A stretch of 40,114 nt of DNA from Candidatus Pacearchaeota archaeon (GCA_018221305.1 JAAOYK010000031.1:1-40114); one strand, 5' to 3'. Numbered from the stretch's first letter, positions 9,365 to 17,258 are shown. The notes: generated from the letters alone by a model not told the origin. Translations and numbers: made by a program.

Positions 9365-9386
9365 TTTAGTATTACAAAGTTGTAAA
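9365..9386 (+). promoter_or_regulatory. Second copy of the rpoH-leader element, upstream of nusA
   Basis: This segment, beginning TTTAGTATTACAAAGTTG, matches 1641-1662 at 20 of 22 positions. The likely nusA TATA box (TTTATAAA, 9412-9419) lies 26 nt downstream, so the element sits where an upstream activator or repressor site would be. Confidence 0.4.
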
Positions 9387-9471
9387 TTCCGACGAGAAAT
9401 CCATAGTAAGGTTTATAAATCAAACAAATTATAGAAATGGAGTCAAGAGGTTGAAACTTTTTATTGGAAAA

Positions 9472-9891
9472 ATGACAAAAACTTTGGATATGAGATTTAT
9501 TAGATATGCTAACTTGTTTGGACGAGTAACGCGTATCCGGACAAACCATTGTTTTGAATATAATAACACAATTGTTTTTGCAGTACCTAGAAAATTTGTA
9601 ATGCGGGCGATTGGGAAAGATAATTCTAACTTAAAACAATTAAATGATCTAATACGCAAAAAAATAAAAATTGTTGCAATACCTCAAGGAAGAGAAGATA
9701 TTGAAAATTTTGTATCTGTTATTACACGTCCAGTAAAATTTAAAGGCATAGAAATTAAAGATGACGATGCAATAATTACTGCAACAACACAAAGTAAGGC
9801 GTCACTTATCGGACGAGGAAAAGTGAGAATGGAAGAAATGCAAAAGATTTTGCAACAATATTTTGCAATAAAAAAATTAAGATTTAAATAA
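9472..9891 (+). CDS. nusA: Archaeal NusA-like KH-domain transcription factor
   Basis: A 139-aa protein made essentially of two KH domains, as in archaeal NusA, which lacks the N-terminal RNAP-binding and S1 domains of bacterial NusA. Family features are the opening LDMRFIRYANLFGRVT then CF, a first KH loop AIGKDNSNLKQL, and a second loop RGKVRMEEMQKIL; the GxxG of the second domain is GRGK. The frame extends upstream to a TTG at 9451, but the alignment of MTKTLDMRFIRYANLF with the usual archaeal N-terminus favours the ATG at 9472. TATA box 9412-9419 predicts transcription from about 9442. It precedes rpsL as in the classical archaeal cluster. Confidence 0.92.
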   Translation: MTKTLDMRFIRYANLFGRVTRIRTNHCFEYNNTIVFAVPRKFVMRAIGKDNSNLKQLNDLIRKKIKIVAIPQGREDIENFVSVITRPVKFKGIEIKDDDAIITATTQSKASLIGRGKVRMEEMQKILQQYFAIKKLRFK

Positions 9892-9982
9892 AAAATATCT
9901 CTCAATTAAAAGAACTTCTTAAACCTGGATATAAGAAACCTTTAAAAAGCCTAATTAAGATTAATACTTATTATATTATAAG

Positions 9983-10405
9983 ATGGGACTAAGAAATGCG
10001 ACAAAATTAATGAAAAATAGACGAAAGTTTAGATGGAAAGATCGTAAATATAAAGTTAGAACTCTAGGACTTTTTAAAAAATCTGACCCGTTAGGGGGCA
10101 AAAATCAAGCTAAAGGTATTGTTACAGAAAAAGTACAAAAAGAAGCAAAACAGCCAAACTCAGCTATGAGAAAATGTTGCAGAGTTCAATTAATTAAAAA
10201 CAGTAAAATAGTTACAGCATTTATCCCAGGAAACCTGGCACAGAAATTTGTTGATGAGCATGACGAGGTAATGATTGAAAGAATTGGTGGAAAACAAGGA
10301 AGAAGTAAAGGAGATATTCCCGGGGTTAGGTGGAAACTTATTAAAGTAAATGATCAACCATTAGCAAGATTATGGATGGGCAAGATTGAGAAGGGACGTA
10401 GATAA
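9983..10405 (+). CDS. rpsL: 30S ribosomal protein S12
   Basis: A 140-aa archaeal/eukaryotic-type S12 (uS12). It contains [20 protein letters not shown], the decoding-centre loop [18 protein letters not shown], and [28 protein letters not shown]. The PNSA loop contacts helix 44 near the A site; the residues I can align there look normal. It follows nusA by 91 nt and precedes rpsG by 8 nt, so rpsL-rpsG are clearly co-transcribed. There is no Shine-Dalgarno before the ATG. Confidence 0.97.
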   Translation: MGLRNATKLMKNRRKFRWKDRKYKVRTLGLFKKSDPLGGKNQAKGIVTEKVQKEAKQPNSAMRKCCRVQLIKNSKIVTAFIPGNLAQKFVDEHDEVMIERIGGKQGRSKGDIPGVRWKLIKVNDQPLARLWMGKIEKGRR

Positions 10406-10413
10406 TTAACAAA

Positions 10414-11061
10414 ATGGAAGAACAAGTACAAATAGAAGAGCAAGTAGAAAAGCCTGAACAAAGTCCTCTTGATTTTAAATTATTTGATTTATATGATGTT
10501 AGCGAGATTAAAGTTGAAGATCCTGGAATGAAGAGATATATTAATCTAAGTCCTAAACTAATGGTTAAAAGTCATGGCAGAATCAGGGAAAAGTTTGGAA
10601 GAGGTAAAATTAACCTTTTAGAACTTTTTGCAAACTTGGTAGCAGTCCCAGGACATAGAGGAAAAAAGCATAAGATTATAACAGGACATAAGACTGGAAA
10701 ATATAACCAAAATATGAAGATTGTTCTTGACTGTTTAAAAATAATTGAAGAGAAAACAAAACAAAATCCAGTACAAGTTTTAGTTACTGCGTTAGAACAT
10801 GCTGCTCCAAGAGATGGTGTAACAATTATAGAGTATGGTGGTGCAAGATATCCTCAATCAGTAGATATAAGCCCAGTACGAAGAGTTACAATGACTTTAA
10901 GACACATAGTCCATGGAAGTTATGATAAATCTTTTAACAAAAAGACAAAAATTGAGCGTGCTTTGGCAGACGAGATAATTAAAGCGTACAAAAATGATTC
11001 TGATAGTTACTCAATGGCAAAGAAAAAAGATTCAGAAAAGCAAGCTAATTCTGCAAGATAA
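10414..11061 (+). CDS. rpsG: 30S ribosomal protein S7
   Basis: A 215-aa archaeal uS7. Family blocks are YINLSPKLMVKSHGRIREKFG, VQVLVTALEHAAPRDG, GGARYPQSVDISPVRR, and the C-terminal helix ending in KKKDSEKQANSAR, matching the usual archaeal ending. It nucleates assembly of the small-subunit head. The N-terminal ~20 residues are an acidic, glutamine-rich extension. It starts 8 nt after rpsL. After it comes a 59-nt gap and three unknown genes rather than EF-2 directly. Confidence 0.96.
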   Translation: MEEQVQIEEQVEKPEQSPLDFKLFDLYDVSEIKVEDPGMKRYINLSPKLMVKSHGRIREKFGRGKINLLELFANLVAVPGHRGKKHKIITGHKTGKYNQNMKIVLDCLKIIEEKTKQNPVQVLVTALEHAAPRDGVTIIEYGGARYPQSVDISPVRRVTMTLRHIVHGSYDKSFNKKTKIERALADEIIKAYKNDSDSYSMAKKKDSEKQANSAR

Positions 11062-11120
11062 AGAGTGATAAACCTAAATTCTGAGGACAAGGGGCAAAAT
11101 AATATAAGGAATATTAAAAA

Positions 11121-11453
11121 ATGCCAGATCAAAAACCTAAATTTCTGTTGCGTGAAGGAAAAGATTATAACCCAACGAAAGAGAAATACGAGATGTTTAT
11201 AACCTGTATAGCTGAAGGTATGGCTTATTGTAATGTTTATGATGAAGATGGTAATAGATCTTTAATGGATGTCCCTGTAAGCGATCTAGAAAAAGTGTGC
11301 GATGGAGACGTAAAGGCTGGCTTAATATTTAATGTACATGTAAAAAATCAAGGAGAAGAAATTAGTTTTTCTCAGTTAAAAAGAACACCAATGAGTAAGC
11401 AAGAATTTGATAAGCTTTATCAATATTATGAAAAAGAGTATGGAGATCTTTAA
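11121..11453 (+). CDS. Hypothetical protein, 110 aa, in the rpsG-fusA interval
   Basis: Not recognised. The middle (about residues 25-85) alternates hydrophobic and charged residues (YEMFITCIAEGMAYCNVYDEDG) like a small beta-barrel, followed by a C-terminal amphipathic helix (SKQEFDKLYQYYEKEYG). Two cysteines are present but no metal motif. Its stop codon is 3 nt from the next start, so the 110-aa and 276-aa genes are translationally coupled or at least co-transcribed. An OB- or S1-like RNA-binding fold is possible from the strand pattern but unproven. Confidence 0.8.
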   Translation: MPDQKPKFLLREGKDYNPTKEKYEMFITCIAEGMAYCNVYDEDGNRSLMDVPVSDLEKVCDGDVKAGLIFNVHVKNQGEEISFSQLKRTPMSKQEFDKLYQYYEKEYGDL

Positions 11454-11456
11454 AAA

Positions 11457-12287
11457 ATGCCTGAATTTAATGAATCACTTAATTATCTAGACTTTCTCGC
11501 AACCCAGGTTGGATTAGAACCTAAAAAGTTTGAAAGTGAGCAGCATTTTAGACAACGAGTTTTTCGTGCATATGTTGATTCTGGGGGTGGTGCTGCTGAG
11601 GCATTAATGGCCTTAACAGGAAAAGATGCAAACGATTTTACTGATGAGGAAAGAAACATGGAAGTTGCGCTTGGCATAGAGATGAATAAAGCACGAAATG
11701 AAAAATATGAAATACAAAATGATACTCATTTAATGCTGACATGGAAAGATTTTGAAGATATAATGTCTGGAAATAAGTTTGAAAAAGATTACACTGAAAC
11801 ATTTCAAGGACGTTACAGCCCTGAAGAGCTTAGTATTTGGACACAAAAAGATAAAGGATTATTATTAATTGCTGGAAGTCATACTGGAACAGAAAAAAGT
11901 GCATGTGAGCTTCAATTACATTATGAACTTGCACTACAGAGGCCAAAACTAGAAATGGGCAATGACGAGAGCCATGCCATGCATCAATTGACACTGGATG
12001 CGGGTTATGATCATGGAAAAGATAAAGATGGTAAAATAATGGCATTATGTTGTTCGCGTGATTCTCGAAAAGGATTAATTGAACATATACAAAAAATTGA
12101 TGAATCTCCTTTTGAAACAAACAATCCTTGGAAATATTTTAAAGATCATGATTTATTTTTGCTAAATTATCACGAAAAAGGAACCAAGGCCAATATTAAA
12201 AATCGTAAAGTGATTACAAATGCGAAATTACAAAATTTGCCAGAAAATGTTAAAGAAATGATTGGATTTTATGATAAATCTGAGTAA
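11457..12287 (+). CDS. Hypothetical protein, 276 aa, in the rpsG-fusA interval
   Basis: Not recognised. The protein is soluble, without signal or membrane segments. Notable stretches are a helical acidic N-terminus with VDSGGGAAEALMALTGKDAN (residues about 40-59), KDKGLLLIAGSHTGTEKSACELQL (about 131-154) and AGYDHGKDKDGKIMALCCSRDSRKG (about 182-206). Histidines, aspartates and a CC pair recur, but I cannot match them to a catalytic signature. The GSHTGTEKS segment faintly resembles a phosphate-binding loop yet lacks GxxxxGK[ST]. It starts 3 nt after the 110-aa gene. Confidence 0.8.
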   Translation: MPEFNESLNYLDFLATQVGLEPKKFESEQHFRQRVFRAYVDSGGGAAEALMALTGKDANDFTDEERNMEVALGIEMNKARNEKYEIQNDTHLMLTWKDFEDIMSGNKFEKDYTETFQGRYSPEELSIWTQKDKGLLLIAGSHTGTEKSACELQLHYELALQRPKLEMGNDESHAMHQLTLDAGYDHGKDKDGKIMALCCSRDSRKGLIEHIQKIDESPFETNNPWKYFKDHDLFLLNYHEKGTKANIKNRKVITNAKLQNLPENVKEMIGFYDKSE

Positions 12288-12346
12288 TTAATAATACTAT
12301 TTTAAATTATAATCTTTTTTAAATAACCTATATAAATAATATTCTT

Positions 12347-12808
12347 ATGAGTAATGAAACAATATATGCGAACTGGTGCGAACAAATTAAAGCAGTTAAG
12401 ACAGACATACTAGAAAAGCCAGAAATTCTTAGTCAGTATGCAACTTGGCTTGAAACAAGTGAAAAACATACAAGAAGAAAAGGTGAGGATGTATATAACA
12501 TGATGCTTGGGCTTATGCATTCAGTGTCTGATACAAATCTTATTCCAGGAGTTGGCTGGAAAAACTTTGTAAAAATAGTAAGCCAGGTTCAAAAAGAAAC
12601 AGGATTAGATCTTGGTGTTTGTGAGTATTTACAAGATAATGTTGATAATTCCATGAGGTCGCAATATCTTGGAGAAGAAGGGCTAGAAAACATGGCAGCA
12701 TGTACTGCAAATGAAAATCTACTTATATCATTATTTCCAACATGTATACCCCCATCAAGATGTGATTGTCCTTATAGAATTGCAAAACTTGAGCAAAAAA
12801 GCAGATAA
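12347..12808 (+). CDS. Hypothetical cysteine-containing protein, 153 aa
   Basis: Not recognised. It is mainly helical, with a cysteine-rich end: CTANENLL at about 119, then TCIPPSRCDCPYR at about 136-148, a C-x5-C-x-C arrangement that could hold a metal or form disulfides. Other cysteines are near residues 11 and 93. A TATA-like TTTTTAAAT centred near 12320 is about 27 nt before the ATG, so it is probably read leaderlessly from its own promoter. It is the last of three unknown genes between S7 and EF-2. Confidence 0.78.
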   Translation: MSNETIYANWCEQIKAVKTDILEKPEILSQYATWLETSEKHTRRKGEDVYNMMLGLMHSVSDTNLIPGVGWKNFVKIVSQVQKETGLDLGVCEYLQDNVDNSMRSQYLGEEGLENMAACTANENLLISLFPTCIPPSRCDCPYRIAKLEQKSR

Positions 12809-12911
12809 ACCTTAGGAAAGCTTTTTAAACCCAAATCCTTATGAATTATTATCGCGTAATTTTTTACAGATTAACTATTATTTAAAAATATATTTAAAAA
12901 AAACACAAAAA

Positions 12912-15101
12912 ATGGCAAAAAAAGAAACATCACTCGAAAAAATTAATAGGCTTACAGGCCAACAAGACTCAATCAGAAACATAGCTACAAGCGCACACAT
13001 TCACCATGGTAAAACTGCGTTAACTGACAATTTGTTAGCTGCAGCAGGAATGATGAGTGAAAAGCTTGCAGGAGACCTAGATGGTGGTATGGCGACATGG
13101 CAGCATGCTGATGAGCAAGAAAGATTATTAACAGTAGACGCAGCAAATGTGTCAATGGTTCATGAGTTTAATGATCACGAATATTTGATTAACCTAATAG
13201 ACACGCCAGGACATGTAGATTTTTCAGGTAATGTTACACGAGCTATGCGGGCAATTGACGGAACAATAGTTCTTGTTTGTGCAAGTGAGGGACTTATGCC
13301 GCAAACTGAAACTGTAATGAAGCAGGCGTTACGTGAACGAGTAAAACCAATACTTTTTATTAATAAAACTGACAGAATGATTAAAGAATTAAAACTAACA
13401 CCTGAAGCAATGCAGGAACGTTTTATGAAGATAATTAATGATTTTAATCTATTACTTGAACAAATTGCAGAAAAAGAGTACAGAGAAGAATGGAAAGTTA
13501 ATGTTGCAGATGGAAGCGTTGTTTTTGGGTCTGCTAAAGATAACTGGGCATTATCAGTTGCATTTATGCAGAAAAAAGGAATCAGTTTTAAAGATGTAAT
13601 TGATGCATACAAGCTTCCAGACGATGAAAGAAAAGATTGGTTCTGGGACAAAGCACCATTATATGAAGTATTATTAGATTCAGTAATCAAGCATTTGCCA
13701 AGCCCTGTTGAAGCGCAAAAATATCGAATTCCTAAAATTTGGCATGGAGACCCTGAATCAGAATTTGGAAAAAATTTAATAAATTGTGACAAAGATGGAG
13801 AATTAGCATTTGTTATCACAAACACAGTTATTGACAGAAGGAGTGGCAAAGAAATTAATGCAGGAAGATTATTTTCAGGAACACTTAAACCTGGAATGGA
13901 AGTTTACCTAAATACAGATAAGAAAAAGCAACGGATTCAACAAGTTTTAGTATATAATGGAATAAAACCTGAACAATTGGAAGAAGTTCCTGCAGGTAAT
14001 GTTTTAGCAATAACAGGAGTAATCTCAGAACCTGGAGAAACGGTTACAACAAGCCCGCAAGAATCTTTTGAAAATATTCGACACATCTTTGATCCAGTAA
14101 TTACTAAATCTATCACAGTCAACAAGCCTCAAGATTTGCCAAAATTAATTGACGTATTAAAAAAAGTTGCAAAAGAAGATCCAACATTAAAGATTGAAAT
14201 TAATGAAGAAACAGGAGAAAACTTAATGAGTGGAATGGGCGAGCTTCATTTAGAAATTATTGAAAACAGAATAAAAACAGAGAAAGGAGTAGAAGTTAAA
14301 ACCTCAGAACCAATAGTTGTGTACCGTGAAACAGTGAGCAAGAAAGGTCCAACTGGTGAAGGAAAGTCCCCAAATAAGCATAATTTATTTTTTATTGAAG
14401 TTGAACCTCTAGATGAAGAAGTTTATCAAGCAATAAAAAAAGGTGATTTGCCTGAGCGACGAATAAAGAAAAAAGATCAAGATGTTTGGGATAAGCTCAA
14501 GGAAGCAGGCGTTAGTAATGAGGAAGCGCGCCAGTATAGAAATATTTACAAAGATTGTGTCTTTTTGGACAAAGTTCGTGGAGAAGTTCACATGGATGAA
14601 GTACTATCAATGATTTTAGATGGATTTGAACAAGTTGTTGATGCAGGTACATTATCACGAGAGCCGTGTATGCGAATGAAAGTTAGTTTAGTTGATATTA
14701 AACTTCACGAAGATGCAATACATAGAGGTCCTGCGCAAGTTTATCCTGCTGTAAGAGATTCTATGAGAGGTTCTATTGGAGGAGCAGGTCCATGTATATT
14801 TGAGCCTGTACAGACATTAATGGTTGAAGGACCGTTGAACCATATGGGGGACTTAACAAAGTTAATACAAGGTAAACGTGGGCAAGTTGCAGACATTGAA
14901 CAAGGTTCAGGGCATGTAATCATTAAAACTAAACTTCCAGTAGCAGAAATGATCGGGCTAGCTAGCAATGTTAGAAGCGCTACAGAAGGACGTGGAACAT
15001 TTAGCATGGTTGACCAGAATTTTGAAAAAGTTCCTGCTCAGCTTCAGCCAGAAATAGTGAAAAGAATTCGAGATAGAAAAGGGTTAAAAGAAAACGAATA
15101 A
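12912..15101 (+). CDS. fusA: Translation elongation factor 2 (aEF-2)
   Basis: A 729-aa translocase GTPase with G domain, domain II and domains III-V. G1 is AHIHHGKT (28-35), where AH[IV]DHGKT is usual. G3 is DTPGHVDF and G4 is NKTD. Switch I reads DEQERLLTVDAANVSM (68-83) where most archaeal EF-2 proteins have ERGITI. The diphthamide site histidine is kept: His604 in LHEDAIHRGPAQ. The C-terminus ends RKRDRKGLKE-like (IRDRKGLKENE), as in the family. A TATA-like TATTTAAA centred near 12882 gives a very short or no leader. The factor completes the classical S12-S7-EF-2 order, separated here by unknown genes. Confidence 0.96.
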   Translation: MAKKETSLEKINRLTGQQDSIRNIATSAHIHHGKTALTDNLLAAAGMMSEKLAGDLDGGMATWQHADEQERLLTVDAANVSMVHEFNDHEYLINLIDTPGHVDFSGNVTRAMRAIDGTIVLVCASEGLMPQTETVMKQALRERVKPILFINKTDRMIKELKLTPEAMQERFMKIINDFNLLLEQIAEKEYREEWKVNVADGSVVFGSAKDNWALSVAFMQKKGISFKDVIDAYKLPDDERKDWFWDKAPLYEVLLDSVIKHLPSPVEAQKYRIPKIWHGDPESEFGKNLINCDKDGELAFVITNTVIDRRSGKEINAGRLFSGTLKPGMEVYLNTDKKKQRIQQVLVYNGIKPEQLEEVPAGNVLAITGVISEPGETVTTSPQESFENIRHIFDPVITKSITVNKPQDLPKLIDVLKKVAKEDPTLKIEINEETGENLMSGMGELHLEIIENRIKTEKGVEVKTSEPIVVYRETVSKKGPTGEGKSPNKHNLFFIEVEPLDEEVYQAIKKGDLPERRIKKKDQDVWDKLKEAGVSNEEARQYRNIYKDCVFLDKVRGEVHMDEVLSMILDGFEQVVDAGTLSREPCMRMKVSLVDIKLHEDAIHRGPAQVYPAVRDSMRGSIGGAGPCIFEPVQTLMVEGPLNHMGDLTKLIQGKRGQVADIEQGSGHVIIKTKLPVAEMIGLASNVRSATEGRGTFSMVDQNFEKVPAQLQPEIVKRIRDRKGLKENE

Positions 15102-15193
15102 TTCTGATATAAGAAAAAATTATGATATTTCTTAAAAAGATTGCATTACCATAAAGCTTTTATAGGATAGTTGGATAGTTCAGTAATTTAAAA

Positions 15194-15847
15194 ATGAAAG
15201 AAAATAGTTTAATTATAACACTTGAACAAGCATATGATGAGCTTGAAATATCCGGGCAACAGCGAGGATCTATTGGAACTTACCTAGGTCTTATTTATAA
15301 TAAAGATGTCCCTACATGGGAGCATTCAGTAAGGGTTGGACTAATAGGTAAAAAGATTGCACAATATACACATATTGTTGAGCCAAAAGCATTATTTTAT
15401 CCAGGACTGCTTCATGATTCAGGAAAACCATTAGTAGATTCAGCATCGCTTAATGCAGAAAATTTTGATGAAGATGACATGAAAGAACTAGAACGTCATG
15501 TGCTTTATGGATATAAGTTACTTAAAGATATTCATCCGTTTTCTGCAGCAGTACTCTTGTTTCATCATTATTTTCAAGAAAATAAGTATCCAAAACATCT
15601 TCCTGCAAACTGGGATAATGGATATACTGAAGGTGAAAAAGCATTAATCAAATATTGTGGGCGTCTTTTGTCTATCGCAGACACTTATGATGCCATGACT
15701 ACAAGGACGAATAATAAATTTGTAGAAGATGGCACAGAAAGGGTTAAAAAACTTACACCAGAAGAAGCACGTGAGAAAATGTTTGCAACAAATAAGGACC
15801 AAACATTTTTGATTGAACAATTATATAAGGAGGAAATATTTAAGTAA
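15194..15847 (+). CDS. HD-domain phosphohydrolase, HD-GYP-like
   Basis: A 217-aa single-domain protein. HD metal-site residues are visible: His44 in WEHSVRVG, HD at 74-75 in GLLHDSGKP, a later HH in LFHHYF, and Asp in LSIADTYDAMTTR. The last motif (ADxxDAMTxxR) is typical of HD-GYP phosphodiesterases, but the GYP tripeptide region reads FQENKYPKHL, so it is degenerate. The substrate is unknown; cyclic dinucleotides or other nucleotides are possible. A CTTTTATAG box centred about 34 nt upstream predicts a leader of a few bases. It lies 4 nt upstream of the XTP/dITP pyrophosphatase gene, suggesting a nucleotide-metabolism operon. Confidence 0.85.
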   Translation: MKENSLIITLEQAYDELEISGQQRGSIGTYLGLIYNKDVPTWEHSVRVGLIGKKIAQYTHIVEPKALFYPGLLHDSGKPLVDSASLNAENFDEDDMKELERHVLYGYKLLKDIHPFSAAVLLFHHYFQENKYPKHLPANWDNGYTEGEKALIKYCGRLLSIADTYDAMTTRTNNKFVEDGTERVKKLTPEEAREKMFATNKDQTFLIEQLYKEEIFK

Positions 15848-15851
15848 AAAT

Positions 15852-16391
15852 ATGGTACTTTATTTTATAACAGGTAACAAGAACAAATTTGAAGAATTTA
15901 AAAGTATTTTAGATTATGTTGAGCAGCTTGATATTGATCTTCCAGAAATTCAAAGTATTGACGCAAAATTAATAATTAAAGAAAAATTGCTTGAAGCAAC
16001 AAAACATCAATCAGGTGAATTTATTGTCGAAGATACCTCGCTTTACCTTGATTGCCTAAACGGTCTTCCGGGCCCATTAATAAAATGGTTCATGGAAACT
16101 ATAGGAAATGAAGGATTATACAACATTGTGGAAAAATTGGGAGATAATAAAGCAAAAGCTAAAACAATCATAGGATATAGCGACGGTAATGATATTTATT
16201 TTTTTGAAGGAGAAGTTTTTGGCAAAATTGTAAAGCCTAGTGGAGAGACAACGTTTGGATGGGACCCAATCTTTATGGCTGACGGGCATGACAAAACTTT
16301 TCAAGAAATGGATAAGAATCAGAAAAATATGATTAGTATGAGACGGCTTGCGTTGGAAAAATTAAAAGAATTTTTAGAAAAAGAAAAATGA
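15852..16391 (+). CDS. rdgB: XTP/dITP diphosphatase (RdgB/HAM1/ITPA family)
   Basis: A 179-aa house-cleaning pyrophosphatase that hydrolyses non-canonical purine nucleotides (dITP, XTP) to monophosphates. Signature blocks are FITGNKNKFEEFKSIL at the N-terminus, VEDTSLYLDCLNGLPGPLIKWF, and TTFGWDPIFMADGHDKTFQEM, where the base and magnesium are bound. The open frame continues upstream inside the HD gene to 15813. The ATG at 15852 places the conserved start (LYFITGNKNK) at the right distance, so it was chosen. The stop overlaps the next start by 4 nt (ATGA). Confidence 0.94.
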   Translation: MVLYFITGNKNKFEEFKSILDYVEQLDIDLPEIQSIDAKLIIKEKLLEATKHQSGEFIVEDTSLYLDCLNGLPGPLIKWFMETIGNEGLYNIVEKLGDNKAKAKTIIGYSDGNDIYFFEGEVFGKIVKPSGETTFGWDPIFMADGHDKTFQEMDKNQKNMISMRRLALEKLKEFLEKEK

Positions 16392-16834
16392 TTACACAAT
16401 ATAACGGGGTTGGGGCAATAATCACTAACTCAGACAAAAGCTTATTTTATGTTCAAGAAAAAGATGAAGAATATCGGTTTAAAGAGTTTATTGGATGTTC
16501 TTCTTTTTTTGGGGGCGGGATAGAAAAAGATGATAAAAATGAGTTTGAAGCATTAAAAAGAGAAATAAATGAAGAACTCCCAACAGTATCAAACATTCTA
16601 TTTAATGGAGCTATTAAAAAAGTTGACGCGTTTATTATTAAGCATGGTGAAGAAAATTTTACATTTACATTGTTTGAAATAATTATACCAAATGAAGAAT
16701 TATTAAAGTTTGAAAATATATCTCCTACAGAGGGTAGAGGAAAGCTATTAAAATTACAGGAACTACAAAAACAAAAATGGGTCTGGAACTTGCAAGTTGC
16801 AATAAACAAATATTTAGAAAAAGTGGTTAATTAA
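16388..16834 (+). CDS. Nudix-like hydrolase with a diverged Nudix box
   Basis: A 148-aa protein with a Nudix fold pattern. The Nudix box Gx5Ex7REUxEExGU is only partly kept: GIEKDDK (K where the first E is expected), seven residues, REINEELPT. The metal-binding REINEE core is intact, but the first glutamate and the last glycine are replaced, so activity may be altered. The ATGA overlap with the ITPase gene indicates coupling, and the pairing of two nucleotide-cleaning enzymes supports a Nudix role. Immediately after the stop lies the inverted repeat 16835-16856. Confidence 0.75.
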   Translation: MITQYNGVGAIITNSDKSLFYVQEKDEEYRFKEFIGCSSFFGGGIEKDDKNEFEALKREINEELPTVSNILFNGAIKKVDAFIIKHGEENFTFTLFEIIIPNEELLKFENISPTEGRGKLLKLQELQKQKWVWNLQVAINKYLEKVVN

Positions 16835-16856
16835 GGATATAAATCCTTTTATATCC
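16835..16856. repeat. Inverted repeat overlapping a TATA box
   Basis: GGATATAAA (16835-16843) and TTTATATCC (16848-16856) form a perfect 9-bp palindrome with a 4-nt centre. It begins one base after the Nudix-gene stop. Its right arm contains the TATA box centred about 28 nt before the ATG at 16878. It could be an operator, or simply a symmetrical TATA region. Confidence 0.6.
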
Positions 16857-16877
16857 TCAAGAATTTTGATAGATACA

Positions 16878-17123
16878 ATGTCAGAAATGCAATCACATCT
16901 AAGCGATATGTTAGAAAATTTAAGAAAAGTTTCTCCAAAAGATAGAGATTTAAGTGAATATTTAAGAATCCTTGAATTATCAATGAGCTTGGCGCAAAGT
17001 GAACTAGAAGACTTGAACAAGAATTGTCACAAGAACCAAATAAAACTAAGTGTTAAATCAGCACTTAGATATTTAGAAAAAAGAAAAGATTTTCATGTAG
17101 AAAAATTGCTTGAAATGCGTTAA
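16878..17123 (+). CDS. Small helical protein, 81 aa
   Basis: Not recognised. The product is predicted almost wholly alpha-helical and charged, likely a coiled-coil hairpin (MLENLRKVS, EYLRILELSMSLAQSELEDL, SALRYLEKRKDFH). The frame opens at a TTG at 16866. However, the CTTTTATAT TATA box centred near 16850 predicts transcription from about 16877, so the ATG at 16878 is the better start. A further ATG at 16887 is possible. Confidence 0.65.
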   Translation: MSEMQSHLSDMLENLRKVSPKDRDLSEYLRILELSMSLAQSELEDLNKNCHKNQIKLSVKSALRYLEKRKDFHVEKLLEMR

Positions 17124-17171
17124 AATTTCTTCAAACAATAATTTTAAAAATAGATTTTTGTATTAATATTT

Positions 17172-17228
17172 ATGAGAATACTTGAACTATTACAAAAAAG
17201 TTTAGCAATACCAATACAATATTGGTAG
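17172..17228 (+). CDS. Candidate leaderless micro-ORF, 18 aa
   Basis: ATG to TAG encodes MRILELLQKSLAIPIQYW. TTTTAAAA at 17142-17149 is centred 26 nt upstream of the ATG, the same spacing seen at many real genes here. The stop codon lies inside a strong hairpin (17205-17232) followed by a T-rich run. Chance short ORFs are common in A+T-rich DNA, so promoter spacing plus terminator are the only support. It ends 49 nt before speD, which has its own TATA box. Confidence 0.35.
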   Translation: MRILELLQKSLAIPIQYW

Positions 17229-17247
17229 TTGCATAATCCTTTCTTTT
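17205..17247 (+). terminator. Hairpin with T-rich tail upstream of speD
   Basis: GCAATACCAATA (17205-17216) pairs with TATTGGTAGTTGC (17220-17232) across a 3-nt loop with one bulged G. A TTTCTTTTTT stretch (17240-17249) follows. The position suits a terminator for the micro-ORF or for the 81-aa gene. Confidence 0.55.
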
Positions 17248-17250
17248 TTC

Positions 17251-17258
17251 TATAAAAT
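17251..17258 (+). promoter_or_regulatory. TATA box of speD
   Basis: TATAAAAT is centred about 24 nt before the speD ATG, consistent with a leaderless or nearly leaderless speD-dys transcript. Confidence 0.55.

Noticed and set aside
11062-11120. Possible C/D box small RNA (GTGATAA and CTGA) after rpsG
   Set aside because: The boxes are too close together and there are no D'/C' boxes or terminal stem.
11877-11905. GSHTGTEKS in the 276-aa unknown as a P-loop
   Set aside because: It lacks the GxxxxGK[ST] spacing and no Walker B or switch motif follows.
13175-13849. 224-aa minus-strand ORF inside the EF-2 gene
   Set aside because: It is a shadow of the clear EF-2 reading frame, with no promoter, ribosome binding site or protein family signal.
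15813-15851. Upstream extension of the XTP/dITP pyrophosphatase frame
   Set aside because: It runs inside the HD-domain gene and adds residues not found in the family; ATG 15852 fits the conserved start.
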